From contig NZ_MDDC01000001.1 in NCBI RefSeq assembly GCF_001875325.1, positions 62,001-126,000 on the forward strand: a stretch of 64,000 bases of DNA. Direction: 5' to 3'. Positions 37,498 to 48,059 of this stretch are shown here, one piece after another. The first letter of the stretch is position 1. Every line of letters begins with the position of its first letter. The position numbers and the translations under genes are program-made. This stretch comes from Neomoorella thermoacetica. Lineage in GTDB: Bacteria > Bacillota > DSM-521 > Neomoorellales > Neomoorellaceae. Below the pieces are notes generated by a model that made no database searches, had not been told where the DNA came from, and saw only the letters and a program-made list of their open reading frames with translations.

Positions 37498-37527
37498 TTG
37501 CCCCGGGGATTAACCCTATACTATAAT
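37498..37527 (+). promoter_or_regulatory. Probable promoter of the mreBCD operon
   Basis: TTGCCC, 18-base spacer, TATAAT, about 33 bases before mreB. Confidence 0.5.
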
Positions 37528-37559
37528 GGGCACGAGTTAACCAGGAAGGAGCTAAGGTT

Positions 37560-38600
37560 ATGATCTTCGCCCGAGACCTCGGGATTGACCTTGGTACGGC
37601 CAATACCCTGGTTCACGTCCGCAATAAAGGTATCATCCTGCGAGAACCATCGGTGGTGGCCATCCAGAGGGGGACCGGCAATGTCATGGCCGTTGGCGAA
37701 GAAGCCAAGCGGATGATTGGCCGGACGCCGGGGAATATTGTTGCTATTCGTCCTTTGAAAGACGGCGTTATTGCCGATTTTGACGTTACCCAGAGTATGT
37801 TGCGTTACTTTATTGAGAAGGCCATACCCAAGGGCTTTCTGGTACGGCCGCGGGTGGTCGTGGGGGTCCCCTCGGGTGTGACGGCAGTAGAGGAACGGGC
37901 CGTCCGGGAGGCTGCCCTCCAGGCCGGGGCCAAGGAGGCTTATCTCATTGAGGAGCCCATGGCAGCGGCCATTGGTGCCGGTTTACCTGTCTATGAGCCT
38001 ACCGGAAATATGATTGTGGACATCGGCGGCGGTACTACCGAGGTCGCCGTGATCTCCCTGGGTGGGATTGTGACCAGCCGTTCCATCCGCATCGGCGGCG
38101 ATGAGATGGACGAGGCCATTACCCAGTATATTAAACGCACCTACAACCTGATGATCGGCGAGCGGACGGCGGAAGAGATTAAGATTGAACTGGGTGCCGC
38201 TTACTTTGAGGATACCGATGAAGATCGGGAACGCCAGAACCGTACTTATGCCGTCCGGGGCCGGGACCTGGTAACCGGTTTACCCAAGACCATTGAGATT
38301 ACGGCTACAGAGGTCCAGGCAGCACTATCGGAGCCGGTGGCGGCCATCCTGGAGGCGATTAAAGTCTGCCTGGAGCGGACTCCCCCCGAGCTGGCAGCCG
38401 ACCTTATGGACCGGGGTATTGTCCTGGCCGGTGGCGGGTCCCTGCTCTGGGGCCTGGATCGCCTGGTCAGCCAGGAAACCGGTATGCCTGTCAATATGGC
38501 CGAAGACCCGTTGACAGCGGTAGCCATAGGTACGGGTAAAGTGCTGGAGAATATCGAAGTTCTGAAACGGGTGCTTTTACCGGCGCGGCGCTCGGGTTAG
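37560..38600 (+). CDS. mreB: Rod-shape protein MreB
   Basis: Actin-like filament protein that guides lateral wall synthesis. 346 residues with the nucleotide-binding motifs DLGTANTLV at the N-terminus, [17 protein letters not shown] near 160, and [15 protein letters not shown] near 285. ATG at 37560 follows AAGGAGCTAAG. First gene of mreBCD-pbp2-minCDE. Confidence 0.96.
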   Translation: MIFARDLGIDLGTANTLVHVRNKGIILREPSVVAIQRGTGNVMAVGEEAKRMIGRTPGNIVAIRPLKDGVIADFDVTQSMLRYFIEKAIPKGFLVRPRVVVGVPSGVTAVEERAVREAALQAGAKEAYLIEEPMAAAIGAGLPVYEPTGNMIVDIGGGTTEVAVISLGGIVTSRSIRIGGDEMDEAITQYIKRTYNLMIGERTAEEIKIELGAAYFEDTDEDRERQNRTYAVRGRDLVTGLPKTIEITATEVQAALSEPVAAILEAIKVCLERTPPELAADLMDRGIVLAGGGSLLWGLDRLVSQETGMPVNMAEDPLTAVAIGTGKVLENIEVLKRVLLPARRSG

Positions 38601-38615
38601 AGGGAGTGAGGAGCT

Positions 38616-39530
38616 TTGAGCCGTCGATGGCGGAAGCTCGTTGCCCCGCTGATCCTGGTGCTGGTGGCAGCCGGCCTGGTAGTAGTTATGCGCTGGTCGG
38701 CCCTGGAGAGGAGCCATTTAACCATTCTCGAAGGTGGCCTGCGGGATGTCCTGGCACCGGTCGAGAGGGGTATAACCCTGGTAGTTAACAAGGGTGCGGG
38801 TTTGCTGGCGGCCATCAAGGACTACGGCCGCCTCCAGGCCGAGAATCAGACTTTAAAGCAGCAGGTAGCTGATTTAAAAGCAGCCATGGTGCAGATGGAG
38901 GAGTACCGCCAGGAGAATAATCGCCTGCGGGCTCTTCTTAATTATAAAACCATCTACCAGCAGGCCTTTGATTTTGCTGTGGCCCCGGTTATCGCCCGCA
39001 ATCCTAATAACTGGTATCATACCCTTACCCTGGGCCTGGGGGCCAGGGATGGTTTACAGAAAGACCAGGTGGTGCTGACCTCCCAAGGGGTGGTGGGCAG
39101 GATTATCGCCGTTACGCCCAGGACGGCGGAGGTCCTGTTGATCCTGGACCGGGAAGGAGCCATTGGCGGTATGGTTCAGGCTAATCGAACCCCGGGTATA
39201 GTAGAGGGAAGTCCGGATTACCGGGGTTACCTGCAGATGGTCCATTTACCCCGCGAGGCCCAGATAATGCCCAACCAGGTGGTCATCACTTCGGGCCTGG
39301 GGGGCGTTTTTCCCCGGGGCCTGTTACTGGGGACGGTAATTAAAACCCTGCCCGAACCGGACGGCCTGACACAACGGGCCATCATCGCCCCGGCGGTAGA
39401 TTTCGATCGCCTGGAGGAGGTCCTGGTCATTACCCGGCTCAAAGGGGGCATTAATGATGCAGTTCCTGGGGTTACTGGCGCTGGGGCTGGGGGGACTGGT
39501 CCTGGAAGCAACCCTGCTACCGGACCTTAA
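38616..39530 (+). CDS. mreC: Rod-shape protein MreC
   Basis: Periplasm-side scaffold linking MreB, MreD and PBP2. 304 residues: N-terminal membrane helix (LVAPLILVLVAAGLVVVM), coiled coil (about 60-110, GRLQAENQTLKQQVADLKAAM), and a two-barrel domain. It ends in a Gly/Pro/Ala tail (GVTGAGAGGTGPGSNPATGP), which lies where its end overlaps mreD. TTG start at 38616. Confidence 0.94.
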   Translation: MSRRWRKLVAPLILVLVAAGLVVVMRWSALERSHLTILEGGLRDVLAPVERGITLVVNKGAGLLAAIKDYGRLQAENQTLKQQVADLKAAMVQMEEYRQENNRLRALLNYKTIYQQAFDFAVAPVIARNPNNWYHTLTLGLGARDGLQKDQVVLTSQGVVGRIIAVTPRTAEVLLILDREGAIGGMVQANRTPGIVEGSPDYRGYLQMVHLPREAQIMPNQVVITSGLGGVFPRGLLLGTVIKTLPEPDGLTQRAIIAPAVDFDRLEEVLVITRLKGGINDAVPGVTGAGAGGTGPGSNPATGP

Positions 39531-39966
39531 ACTGGCAGGGGTCAAAGCCGACCTGTTAACTATCGTCCTGACCTTCTATGCCCTGTTTCAGGGCCCTTCC
39601 CGGGGGGCAGCCCTGGGGTTTGGCTATGGGCTCCTGGAGGATTTATACCTGGGCAGATACGTAGGCCTCAACGCCCTGAGCAAGATGATCACCGGCTATA
39701 TCATCGGCCTGGGTAAAGATCGCCTCAACCAGGATAACTGGCTGGTGCCCGGTATCATGGCTTTTTTCGCCATTGTCTGCCAGGGCCTCCTGGTTTTATT
39801 CTTAACCCGCCTGGTTGGTCTTCGTTTTCCTTTGCTCGCCGGCGTGGAGGCTGTTATCCTGCCAATGGCCTTTTATAACGCCTGCCTGGCACTGATTGGT
39901 TATAATTTTTACCAGGGGGGGATAAGATGGGCAACCAGGAAAAAGAGAATTGGAAGCCACGGTTGA
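39454..39966 (+). CDS. mreD: Rod-shape protein MreD
   Basis: Integral membrane protein of the elongasome; 170 residues with about five hydrophobic helices (FLGLLALGLGGLVLEATLL, IVLTFYALFQG, PGIMAFFAIVCQGLLVLFL and others). Start ATG at 39454 lies inside mreC (77-base overlap). Its own end overlaps the start of pbp2 by 40 bases, so the operon is translationally coupled. Confidence 0.9.
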   Translation: MMQFLGLLALGLGGLVLEATLLPDLKLAGVKADLLTIVLTFYALFQGPSRGAALGFGYGLLEDLYLGRYVGLNALSKMITGYIIGLGKDRLNQDNWLVPGIMAFFAIVCQGLLVLFLTRLVGLRFPLLAGVEAVILPMAFYNACLALIGYNFYQGGIRWATRKKRIGSHG

Positions 39967-41996
39967 ACCAGCGTCTCAAGGGCTTCCTGGCCGCCATAAT
40001 CTTTATCTTCCTCCTTCTGAGCAGTCGCCTTTTCTTTCTCCAGATAGTTAACGCCCAGGAATATAGCAAACAATCGGCGGAGAACCGTATTCGCATCAAT
40101 CCCATTGAGGCCCGGCGGGGCGACATCCTGGCCAGGGGGGGCGAGGTCCTGGCTACCAGCCAGGTGGTTTATGTTATAACCATTCGTATTATGCCCGACC
40201 AGGATTTGGATACGGTCATCGATAATCTGGCGAACCTCATGGGTGATCCGGAGCTGACCCCGGCGGCCATCAAGGATTTGATTAAGAAAAACCCCTACCG
40301 TTATGAGCCTACAGAGGTTAAAAGGATCCCGGCCAATGACCCCGCAGCCGCAGCCCTTATCGCCAGGCTGGAGGAACATCGCGAGGAGGTGCCAGGGGTA
40401 AATATCATTGAGGAACCCCAGCGATACTACCCCAACGGCCCGCTGGCCGGTCACGTTCTGGGCTATGTGGGCCAGATAACCCAGGAAGAGCTCGACACCC
40501 ATAAGGAAGATAATTACAGCCCCAATGATAAAATTGGCAAAAGCGGCATCGAGAGTTTCCTGGAGTATAGTAACGTAAATGGGCAGGAGATCGGCCTGCG
40601 GGGTAAGAATGGTGCCGAACAAGTAGAGGTTGACGCCCTTAACCGGAAGGTCCGCGACCTGGTAACCCTGCCGCCCACCCCGGGGGATACAGTCCAGTTG
40701 ACCATTGACTTCAAGCTCCAGCAGGCCCTGGAGAAGGCCATGGATCAGGTCATCGCCAATACTAAGAAGATAAATCCTAAAGCCGGCGGCGGTGCGGCCG
40801 TGGTCTTAAACGTCAAGACCGGGGCCGTACTGGCCCTGGCCAGCAAGCCCGATATCGATCCCAACGACTTTGTTAATGGTAACTACGCTAAAAAGGCGAG
40901 CTATTATAATGATCCACAGTCAAGACCCATGTTTAATCGGGCCATCCAGGGAGTTTACGCACCCGGGTCAATTTTTAAACCCATCACGGCTATGGCTGCC
41001 CTGGATGCCGGTGTGGTCAAACCCTCGGATACGATTTACGACGCCGGTCGTTACTGGAAACCTGGGGGTATCACCTGCTGGGTACCTTCGGGCCACGGCA
41101 ATGTAGACCTCAACCGGGCTATGGCTGTCTCCTGCAACACCTATTTCCAGTGGGCCGGTGATTTAGTCGGTATCGGCAAGATCGATGACGTGGGGCGGCA
41201 GTTCGGCCTGGGCCAGCCGACCGGTATTATCGGCCTCCAGGGCGAGGCCCGGGGCGTCCTACCCTCACCAGAGTGGAAAAAGGAAATCAACGCTCCTGTA
41301 TGGGACCGGTGGTTAAAAAATAAAGAGGCTGAGATCGAAAAGAAGTATGCCGGGCTCCTGGCTTCGGCCAGCCCCGGGGAAAAGGATAAATTGTTGCAAC
41401 AAAAGGAAAATGAACTCACAGCAGTAAAGGCCAAGTACCAGATTAACTATAACTTTGACACTACCTGGCAGCCCTATAACACCTATAATACCTCCATGGG
41501 CCAGGGCGATAACAGTTATACTGTCATTCAATTGGCCAACTATATCGCCACCCTGGCCAACGGCGGTACCCGCTGGCGGCCTTACTTGATTGAAAAGGTC
41601 ATCGGCGCCGACGGATCCCTGAAAAAAGAGTACCAGCCCCAGGTGGCCGGTAAGGTTACAGTTTCCCAGCAGGCCATGGCCGAGGTGCGGCGGGCCATGC
41701 TGGAGGCGACCCAGTACCGGGAGGGCACGGCGAGTTTTCTCTTCAGCGACTTCCCTCCAAATATCAAGGTGGGTGCCAAGACCGGGACGGCCCAGTCGGG
41801 ACCGGGGGGTGAACTGAATGGTACCTTCGTGGCCTTCGCTCCCTATGATGACCCCCAGATAGCCCTGGCAGTAGTCATCGAGCACGCCAAGCATGGCGGC
41901 GATTCTGCCGGGGTAGTGGCCCGGGAAGTCCTCGCCCAGTATTTTAACCTGCCGGATATCTTAAATAAGCCTTTTAACGGCGTTTCGGTGGAATAA
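39927..41996 (+). CDS. mrdA: Penicillin-binding protein 2 (elongation transpeptidase)
   Basis: Class B PBP for cell elongation. 689 residues: short cytoplasmic tail, membrane helix (GFLAAIIFIFLLLSSRLFF), dimerisation domain, transpeptidase domain with the catalytic Ser in APGSIFKPITAM (SxxK), SCN in MAVSCNTYFQ, and KTGTAQ. An extra charged stretch with KNKEAEIEKKYAGLL lies between SCN and KTG, longer than in E. coli PBP2. Last of the mre genes before min. Confidence 0.94.
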   Translation: MGNQEKENWKPRLNQRLKGFLAAIIFIFLLLSSRLFFLQIVNAQEYSKQSAENRIRINPIEARRGDILARGGEVLATSQVVYVITIRIMPDQDLDTVIDNLANLMGDPELTPAAIKDLIKKNPYRYEPTEVKRIPANDPAAAALIARLEEHREEVPGVNIIEEPQRYYPNGPLAGHVLGYVGQITQEELDTHKEDNYSPNDKIGKSGIESFLEYSNVNGQEIGLRGKNGAEQVEVDALNRKVRDLVTLPPTPGDTVQLTIDFKLQQALEKAMDQVIANTKKINPKAGGGAAVVLNVKTGAVLALASKPDIDPNDFVNGNYAKKASYYNDPQSRPMFNRAIQGVYAPGSIFKPITAMAALDAGVVKPSDTIYDAGRYWKPGGITCWVPSGHGNVDLNRAMAVSCNTYFQWAGDLVGIGKIDDVGRQFGLGQPTGIIGLQGEARGVLPSPEWKKEINAPVWDRWLKNKEAEIEKKYAGLLASASPGEKDKLLQQKENELTAVKAKYQINYNFDTTWQPYNTYNTSMGQGDNSYTVIQLANYIATLANGGTRWRPYLIEKVIGADGSLKKEYQPQVAGKVTVSQQAMAEVRRAMLEATQYREGTASFLFSDFPPNIKVGAKTGTAQSGPGGELNGTFVAFAPYDDPQIALAVVIEHAKHGGDSAGVVAREVLAQYFNLPDILNKPFNGVSVE

Positions 41997-42143
41997 TGTC
42001 CGCCGGTGTCTGTTTTTGGGGAGAAGACGGGGAAAAAAGGCTCCGTCTTTTTTCCTCTGCCGGCAGGATTTGCCTGATCGGTGTAGAAAAATAACTAAGC
42101 CGAAGCGGATTTTGCTGCCTGGTATTTAAGGAGGAAAAAGGAC

Positions 42144-42593
42144 GTGCTTTCATCAAATGAAGGCGAAACCAGCGCAGGCATTTCCCAAGGGGCGATTCCG
42201 TTTGGTACCAGGGCTCAGCCCGGGAAGGACAACCAAACCTTCCTGGTTTGCCGCACGGTGCGCTCGGGACAGGTAATCAAGTACCCTGGTAATGTAGTGG
42301 TCATGGGGGATGTTCACCCGGGAGGTGAAGTCGTAGCTACCGGTCACGTAATTATTATGGGTACTTTAAAGGGAGTAGTTCATGCCGGCGCCGAGGGTAA
42401 TGAAAAGGCCGTAGTACTGGCCTTTCACCTTCAGCCCACCCAGCTGCGGATTGCCAGCTACATAGGCAGGGCTCCCGATGACGGGGATAATACCGGGACC
42501 GGCGGGCCGGAAATGGCCCGGGTACAGGATGATACGGTAGTTATCGAGAAGTACCAGCCCGGTAATGAGAAGCGCTGGTTAACCCAATCATGA
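42144..42593 (+). CDS. minC: Septum site-determining protein MinC, C-terminal domain only
   Basis: 149 residues that match only the C-terminal beta-helix domain of MinC (TVRSGQVIKYPGNVVVMGDVHPGGEVVATGHVIIMGTLKGVVHAGAEGN). This domain dimerises and binds MinD. The N-terminal FtsZ-inhibiting domain is absent; in its place are about 30 polar residues (SSNEGETSAGISQGAIPFG). GTG at 42144 follows AAGGAGG and no longer frame exists upstream. A C-terminal acidic tail follows the domain. Next genes are minD and minE. Confidence 0.88.
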   Translation: MLSSNEGETSAGISQGAIPFGTRAQPGKDNQTFLVCRTVRSGQVIKYPGNVVVMGDVHPGGEVVATGHVIIMGTLKGVVHAGAEGNEKAVVLAFHLQPTQLRIASYIGRAPDDGDNTGTGGPEMARVQDDTVVIEKYQPGNEKRWLTQS

Positions 42594-42614
42594 CGCAGAA
42601 AGAGGAGGAACAAA

Positions 42615-43406
42615 ATGGGCGAAGTGATCGTTATCACTTCCGGCAAAGGCGGGGTTGGCAAAACTACTACTACCGCCAACCTGGGCACCGGCCTGGCCAG
42701 CCTGGGGAAAAAGGTCGTCCTGGTTGATACCGATATCGGGTTAAGAAACCTGGACGTGGTTATGGGCCTGGAAAACCGGATTGTCTATGATCTGATCGAT
42801 GTGGTCGAAGGACGCTGCCGTTTAAAACAGGCTTTGATTAAAGATAAGCGGCTGGAAAATCTCTATCTTTTGCCGGCCAACCAGACCAGGGACAAGACGG
42901 CCGTCAGCCGCCAGCAGATGATCGATTTAACCTCCCAGCTGCGGGAGGAGTTCGAATTCGTCCTCATCGACTGCCCGGCCGGCATTGAGATGGGCTTTAA
43001 AAACGCCATAGCCGGGGCTGAAAAAGCCCTGGTGGTTACGACACCGGAGGTTGCCGCCGTGCGCGACGCCGACCGGATCATCGGCTTGCTGGAGGCGGCG
43101 GAAATGGAACCCCCCCGCCTGATTATCAACCGCCTGCGGCCCGAAATGGTTCGCAAGGGTGACATGATGGATATCGAAGACATGCTGGAGATCCTGGCCA
43201 TCGATCTCATCGGTGTGGTGCCGGAGGACCAGTATATTGTCATCTCCACCAACCGGGGTGAACCGGCCATCCTGGACAAGCATTCCCGGGCCGGACAGGC
43301 TTACCGCAATATCTCCCGGCGTCTCCTGGGGGAAGAAATTCCCTTTATTAATTGGGAAGCCGGCAGTTTCATGTCCCGGATCAAAAAACTCATGGGCCTG
43401 GGCTAG
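42615..43406 (+). CDS. minD: Septum site-determining ATPase MinD
   Basis: Membrane-binding ParA-type ATPase, partner of MinC and MinE. 263 residues with the deviant Walker A GKGGVGKTTTTANLG at the N-terminus, VDTDIGLRNLDVVMGLE, DCPAGIEMGF, and a C-terminal amphipathic helix (SFMSRIKKLMGL) for membrane targeting. It starts 21 bases after minC with AAGAGGAGGA before the ATG. Confidence 0.97.
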   Translation: MGEVIVITSGKGGVGKTTTTANLGTGLASLGKKVVLVDTDIGLRNLDVVMGLENRIVYDLIDVVEGRCRLKQALIKDKRLENLYLLPANQTRDKTAVSRQQMIDLTSQLREEFEFVLIDCPAGIEMGFKNAIAGAEKALVVTTPEVAAVRDADRIIGLLEAAEMEPPRLIINRLRPEMVRKGDMMDIEDMLEILAIDLIGVVPEDQYIVISTNRGEPAILDKHSRAGQAYRNISRRLLGEEIPFINWEAGSFMSRIKKLMGLG

Positions 43407-43424
43407 GGAAGGGGGCGCGTCGAA

Positions 43425-43721
43425 TTGCTGGAGTTTTTACTGCGCTTTTTTGGCCGTGATACCGCGAGCAGTAAAAAGGTAGCCAAAGAACGCCTGCGCC
43501 TGGTCCTGGTCCATGACAGGGCCGGGGTTTCCCCCCACCTTCTAGAATCCCTGAAGAACGATCTGATCAAGGTTATCTCGGAATACCTGGATATCGACAC
43601 CGACGGGCTGGAGGTCAGCCTCACCCACGAGAATGACGCCGTGGCCCTCGTGGCCAATATCCCCGTCCTGCGGGTGAAGCGCACTTTTAAAAGTATCCAG
43701 GAACCAGCCTTTAAGGTATGA
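43425..43721 (+). CDS. minE: Cell division topological factor MinE
   Basis: 98-residue MinE. It has a hydrophobic N-terminal targeting helix (LEFLLRFFGRD), the anti-MinCD segment (ASSKKVAKERLRLVLVHDRA), and a C-terminal topology domain (LKNDLIKVISEYLDID). TTG start at 43425. Presence of MinE implies pole-to-pole oscillation and not DivIVA-type control. Confidence 0.93.
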   Translation: MLEFLLRFFGRDTASSKKVAKERLRLVLVHDRAGVSPHLLESLKNDLIKVISEYLDIDTDGLEVSLTHENDAVALVANIPVLRVKRTFKSIQEPAFKV

Positions 43722-43727
43722 GGTGGT

Positions 43728-43756
43728 CCCCCTTTCGGCAGGGGGATTTCCTTTTG
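43728..43756 (+). terminator. Terminator after minE
   Basis: TCCCCCTTTCGGCAGGGGGA: a 6-7 bp stem, followed by TTTCCTTTT. Confidence 0.7.
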
Positions 43757-43835
43757 CCGGCAGGCCTGTGGGATTTTGTTATGGCCCTGGTGCCGTGCCT
43801 GTAATATAATGGAGGGGTGAAGGCGGGGGAAACTA

Positions 43836-44972
43836 ATGTTTGAGCGCAGACTATGGCGAAACCTCGATTATTATTTTGTTGGCGGCGTTATCGCCTTGCT
43901 GGCCATCGGCCTGGTGGTTCTTAATAGTGCTTCGGCTAATGTGATGCCTGATCCCTATTACTTTGTGAAAAAGCAGCTTATATGGATCTTATTCGGCCTG
44001 GTGGGACTTGTCGCTGTCCTATCTATTGACTATGAACAGCTCAAGCACTACCACCTGCCCCTCTATGCTTTGAACATAATCATGCTGGCAGCTGTAGCCC
44101 TGGTCGGCCATGAAGCTAAGGGAGCCCAGCGCTGGATTAACCTGGGTTTTTTCCTCCTGCAACCCTCGGAGTTTGCCAAGACCATCACCGTTATTACCCT
44201 GGCCTGTTTCCTCGATAAACGCCAGGGTAAGCTCAACTGCTGGCAGGATCTGGTAATTCCTTTTCTCTATGTGGCTGTTCCCCTGGTTTTGATTTTAAAG
44301 CAGCCCGACCTGGGTACGGCCCTCGTGCTCCTGGCCATCCTCTTTGGCATGCTTTATGTAAGTGGCGCCAACTGGAAGCTGTTGCTTATAATCTTCGGCG
44401 GCGGCCTGTTGCTTACCGGGCTGGCTCTCTTTGCCCATTTCCATTTCGGCCTTCCCCTGCCCCTGCAGGACTACCAGATGCGGCGGCTGGTAGTTTTTCT
44501 CAACCCCTATAACGACGGCAAGGGAGGGACCGGGGAGGGTTACCACGTCATCCAGTCCCAGATTGCCATCGGTTCCGGCGGCTGGTGGGGGGTCGGCCTG
44601 CACCAGGGGTCCCAGGTCCAGCTCAACTTCCTGCCCGAGGCCCACACCGACTTTATCTTTTCCGTGGTGGGCGAGGAGCTGGGGTTTGTCCGGACGTTAG
44701 GTATTATTGCCCTGTATTTCCTGATCCTTTACCGCATGGTTCGTATCGCCGGCCAGGCCAAGGATATGTTCGGGGCCCTGCTGGTGGGCGGGGTAGCCTC
44801 CATGTTTGCCTTTCACATCCTGGTCAACATTGGCATGACGACGGGTATTATGCCGGTGGCCGGGATCCCTTTGCCCCTCTTCAGTTACGGCGGCAGTGCC
44901 ATGCTGGCCAATATGCTGGCCCTGGGGCTGGTTCTCAATGTTAACCTCAGAAGGCAAAAAATACTTTTTTAG
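43836..44972 (+). CDS. rodA: RodA/FtsW-family peptidoglycan glycosyltransferase
   Basis: SEDS-family membrane enzyme that polymerises peptidoglycan strands with PBP2. 378 residues with about ten membrane helices; typical motifs are GGVIALLAIGLVVLNSAS, ALVGHEAKGAQRWINLGFF, KQPDLGTALVLLAI, FLPEAHTDFIFSVVGEELGF and AGIPLPLFSYGGSAMLANM. ATG at 43836; a possible -10 TATAAT is at 43805-43810. Context with mre and min points to RodA, not FtsW. Confidence 0.92.
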   Translation: MFERRLWRNLDYYFVGGVIALLAIGLVVLNSASANVMPDPYYFVKKQLIWILFGLVGLVAVLSIDYEQLKHYHLPLYALNIIMLAAVALVGHEAKGAQRWINLGFFLLQPSEFAKTITVITLACFLDKRQGKLNCWQDLVIPFLYVAVPLVLILKQPDLGTALVLLAILFGMLYVSGANWKLLLIIFGGGLLLTGLALFAHFHFGLPLPLQDYQMRRLVVFLNPYNDGKGGTGEGYHVIQSQIAIGSGGWWGVGLHQGSQVQLNFLPEAHTDFIFSVVGEELGFVRTLGIIALYFLILYRMVRIAGQAKDMFGALLVGGVASMFAFHILVNIGMTTGIMPVAGIPLPLFSYGGSAMLANMLALGLVLNVNLRRQKILF

Positions 44973-44984
44973 AGGTTACTCCTA

Positions 44985-45013
44985 TTGACAAGGGGTACCC
45001 CCTTGTGTATATT
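44985..45013 (+). promoter_or_regulatory. Vegetative promoter of groESL
   Basis: TTGACA, 17-base spacer, TATATT, directly before the CIRCE operator. Confidence 0.9.
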
Positions 45014-45025
45014 AGTAATTGGCTG

Positions 45026-45052
45026 TTAGCACTTGAGTCCGGTGAGTGCTAA
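45026..45052 (+). promoter_or_regulatory. CIRCE operator (HrcA binding site)
   Basis: TTAGCACTT, nine bases, GAGTGCTAA: the CIRCE inverted repeat, with one change from the TTAGCACTC consensus in the left arm. It sits near the transcription start, so HrcA would repress groESL until heat or folding stress. Confidence 0.95.
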
Positions 45053-45086
45053 CAAACCCCCAGCTCATGAAAGGAGGAGTTTTTAC

Positions 45087-45371
45087 ATGCTTAAACCACT
45101 TGCCGACCGGGTTATTATCAAGGTCCTGTCTAGCGAGGAAAAAACCCAGGGAGGTATTGTCTTACCGGATACCGCCAAGGAAAAGCCCCAGGAAGGGGAA
45201 GTAATCGCCGTCGGTCCGGGCAAAATCCTGGATAATGGCACCAGGGTAGCACCGGAAGTCAAAAAAGGCGATGTGGTAGTATTTGCCAAGTATAGCGGTA
45301 CCGAAGTAAAGTATGAGGGCCAGGAATACTTGATCATCCGCGACAGCGACATCCTGGCAATTAAAGAATAA
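45087..45371 (+). CDS. groS: Co-chaperonin GroES
   Basis: 94-residue lid of the GroEL cage. It has [25 protein letters not shown] (mobile loop) and [12 protein letters not shown] at the end. ATG at 45087 follows AAAGGAGGAG; the longer frame from 45033 crosses the CIRCE operator and is rejected. Confidence 0.97.
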   Translation: MLKPLADRVIIKVLSSEEKTQGGIVLPDTAKEKPQEGEVIAVGPGKILDNGTRVAPEVKKGDVVVFAKYSGTEVKYEGQEYLIIRDSDILAIKE

Positions 45372-45411
45372 GTAAACCAAGTAAATTTACCTGTTAAAGG
45401 AGGTAGTAACT

Positions 45412-47031
<1,620 letters not shown>

Positions 47032-47042
47032 AAGGCCGGCAG

Positions 47043-47070
47043 GGCCGGGGATAAACCCCGGCCTTCTTTA
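47043..47070 (+). terminator. Terminator after groEL
   Basis: GGCCGGGG and CCCCGGCC, 8 bp, then TTCTTT. Confidence 0.85.
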
Positions 47071-47162
47071 CTAAGAACGACAAGATTTACGCTATTTAAG
47101 GGAAAGCCCCCCGGATAATCTTTGCGACCAGGTATTCAGCATGTTAAACTGTATAAAATCAA

Positions 47163-47250
47163 ACCGGGGTGCTCCTTTCAGGGTTAAGAAAGGACTAGTG
47201 CACACCTGACCCGTTGACCTGAGCAGGGTAGTCCCTGCGGTGGGAGAATA
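47163..47250 (+). ncRNA. TPP riboswitch (THI element)
   Basis: It has the CCGGGGTGCTCC start, GGTTAAGA in place of GGCTGAGA, ACCCGTTGACCTGA (close to ACCCTTGAACCTGA), the variable hairpin GCAGGGTAGTCCCTGC, and the closing GGTGGGA. It lies before thiE. A TATAAA box near 47152 may be the promoter. Ribosome site AAAGGAGGTAC lies at 47276-47286, so control may be at translation. Confidence 0.9.
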
Positions 47251-47310
47251 TAGGATTTTCAAAACGGTGTTCTTCCAAAGGAGGTACACCAGCTTTTATG
47301 TTATGGGGGG

Positions 47311-47955
47311 ATACGCCTGGCCTGGCTCTATGTCATCAGCAATCGCCACCTGGTGGGCGGCAGGTCCCTGGTAGACCTGGTTGCAGGGATGGCCGGCGCT
47401 GACTACTTCCAGCTGCGGGAGAAGGATCTTCCTGCCGGAGAACTCTATAATCTGGCCCGGGAGATAAAACGTGTTTTGCCTTCGCGGGTGCGCCTGATCA
47501 TCAATGACCGCCTGGACGTTGCTGTGGCCGCCGGAGCTGCCGGGGTCCACCTGAGCGAGGCCTCCCTGCCCCCTGATGTGGTCCGCCGGTTGCTGGGTCC
47601 GGGAAAAATACTGGGTGTCTCCGTCCACAGTGTTGCCGCCGCCAGGCGGGCAGCGGCAGCCGGGGCCGACTACCTGCTCTTCGGCCATATCTTTCCCACA
47701 GCCTCCAAAGAGGGCCTTCCCCCGCGCGGGCTGGTCTCCTTAAGGGAAGTTGCCGCCAGTGTTGGTATACCAATTTTCGCCCTGGGAGGCATCACGGTAG
47801 ACCGGGTCGCCGGCTGCCTTGCTGCCGGGGCCGGGGGCGTGGCCGTCATGTCGGGTGTCATGGCGGCCGCTGACCCCGCCGGGGCAGTCGCTGCCTTCCG
47901 GCAGGCCCTGGACATGGTGGGGAAAGGAGTAAAGACAGGTGTAGGTAAGAAGTGA
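47311..47955 (+). CDS. thiE: Thiamine-phosphate synthase ThiE, with an uncertain start
   Basis: Joins HMP-pyrophosphate and thiazole phosphate. Motifs: YFQLREKDLPAGELY, LIINDRLDVAVAAGAAGVHL, the GHIFPTASKEG loop and FALGGIT. Family similarity begins with LAWLYVISNRHL from 47317, but there is no ATG, GTG or TTG in this frame before GTG 47353, which lies inside the first strand. The strong ribosome site points to ATGs at 47298 and 47303 in other frames; one more G in the run 47305-47310 would join ATG 47303 to the gene (MGGIRLAWLY). The listed start 47311 (ATA) is only the edge of likely coding. Regulated by the TPP riboswitch upstream. Confidence 0.85.
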   Translation: MRLAWLYVISNRHLVGGRSLVDLVAGMAGADYFQLREKDLPAGELYNLAREIKRVLPSRVRLIINDRLDVAVAAGAAGVHLSEASLPPDVVRRLLGPGKILGVSVHSVAAARRAAAAGADYLLFGHIFPTASKEGLPPRGLVSLREVAASVGIPIFALGGITVDRVAGCLAAGAGGVAVMSGVMAAADPAGAVAAFRQALDMVGKGVKTGVGKK

Positions 47956-48059
47956 CGGTGAACCCGGGGAGGTGGGTCCAGGAAAAATAGATTAGTCATA
48001 GCTCCCCCAGCCGGGCATATAAATATAACATAGAAAATGCTTGTCCGGGGGGACGTGCG

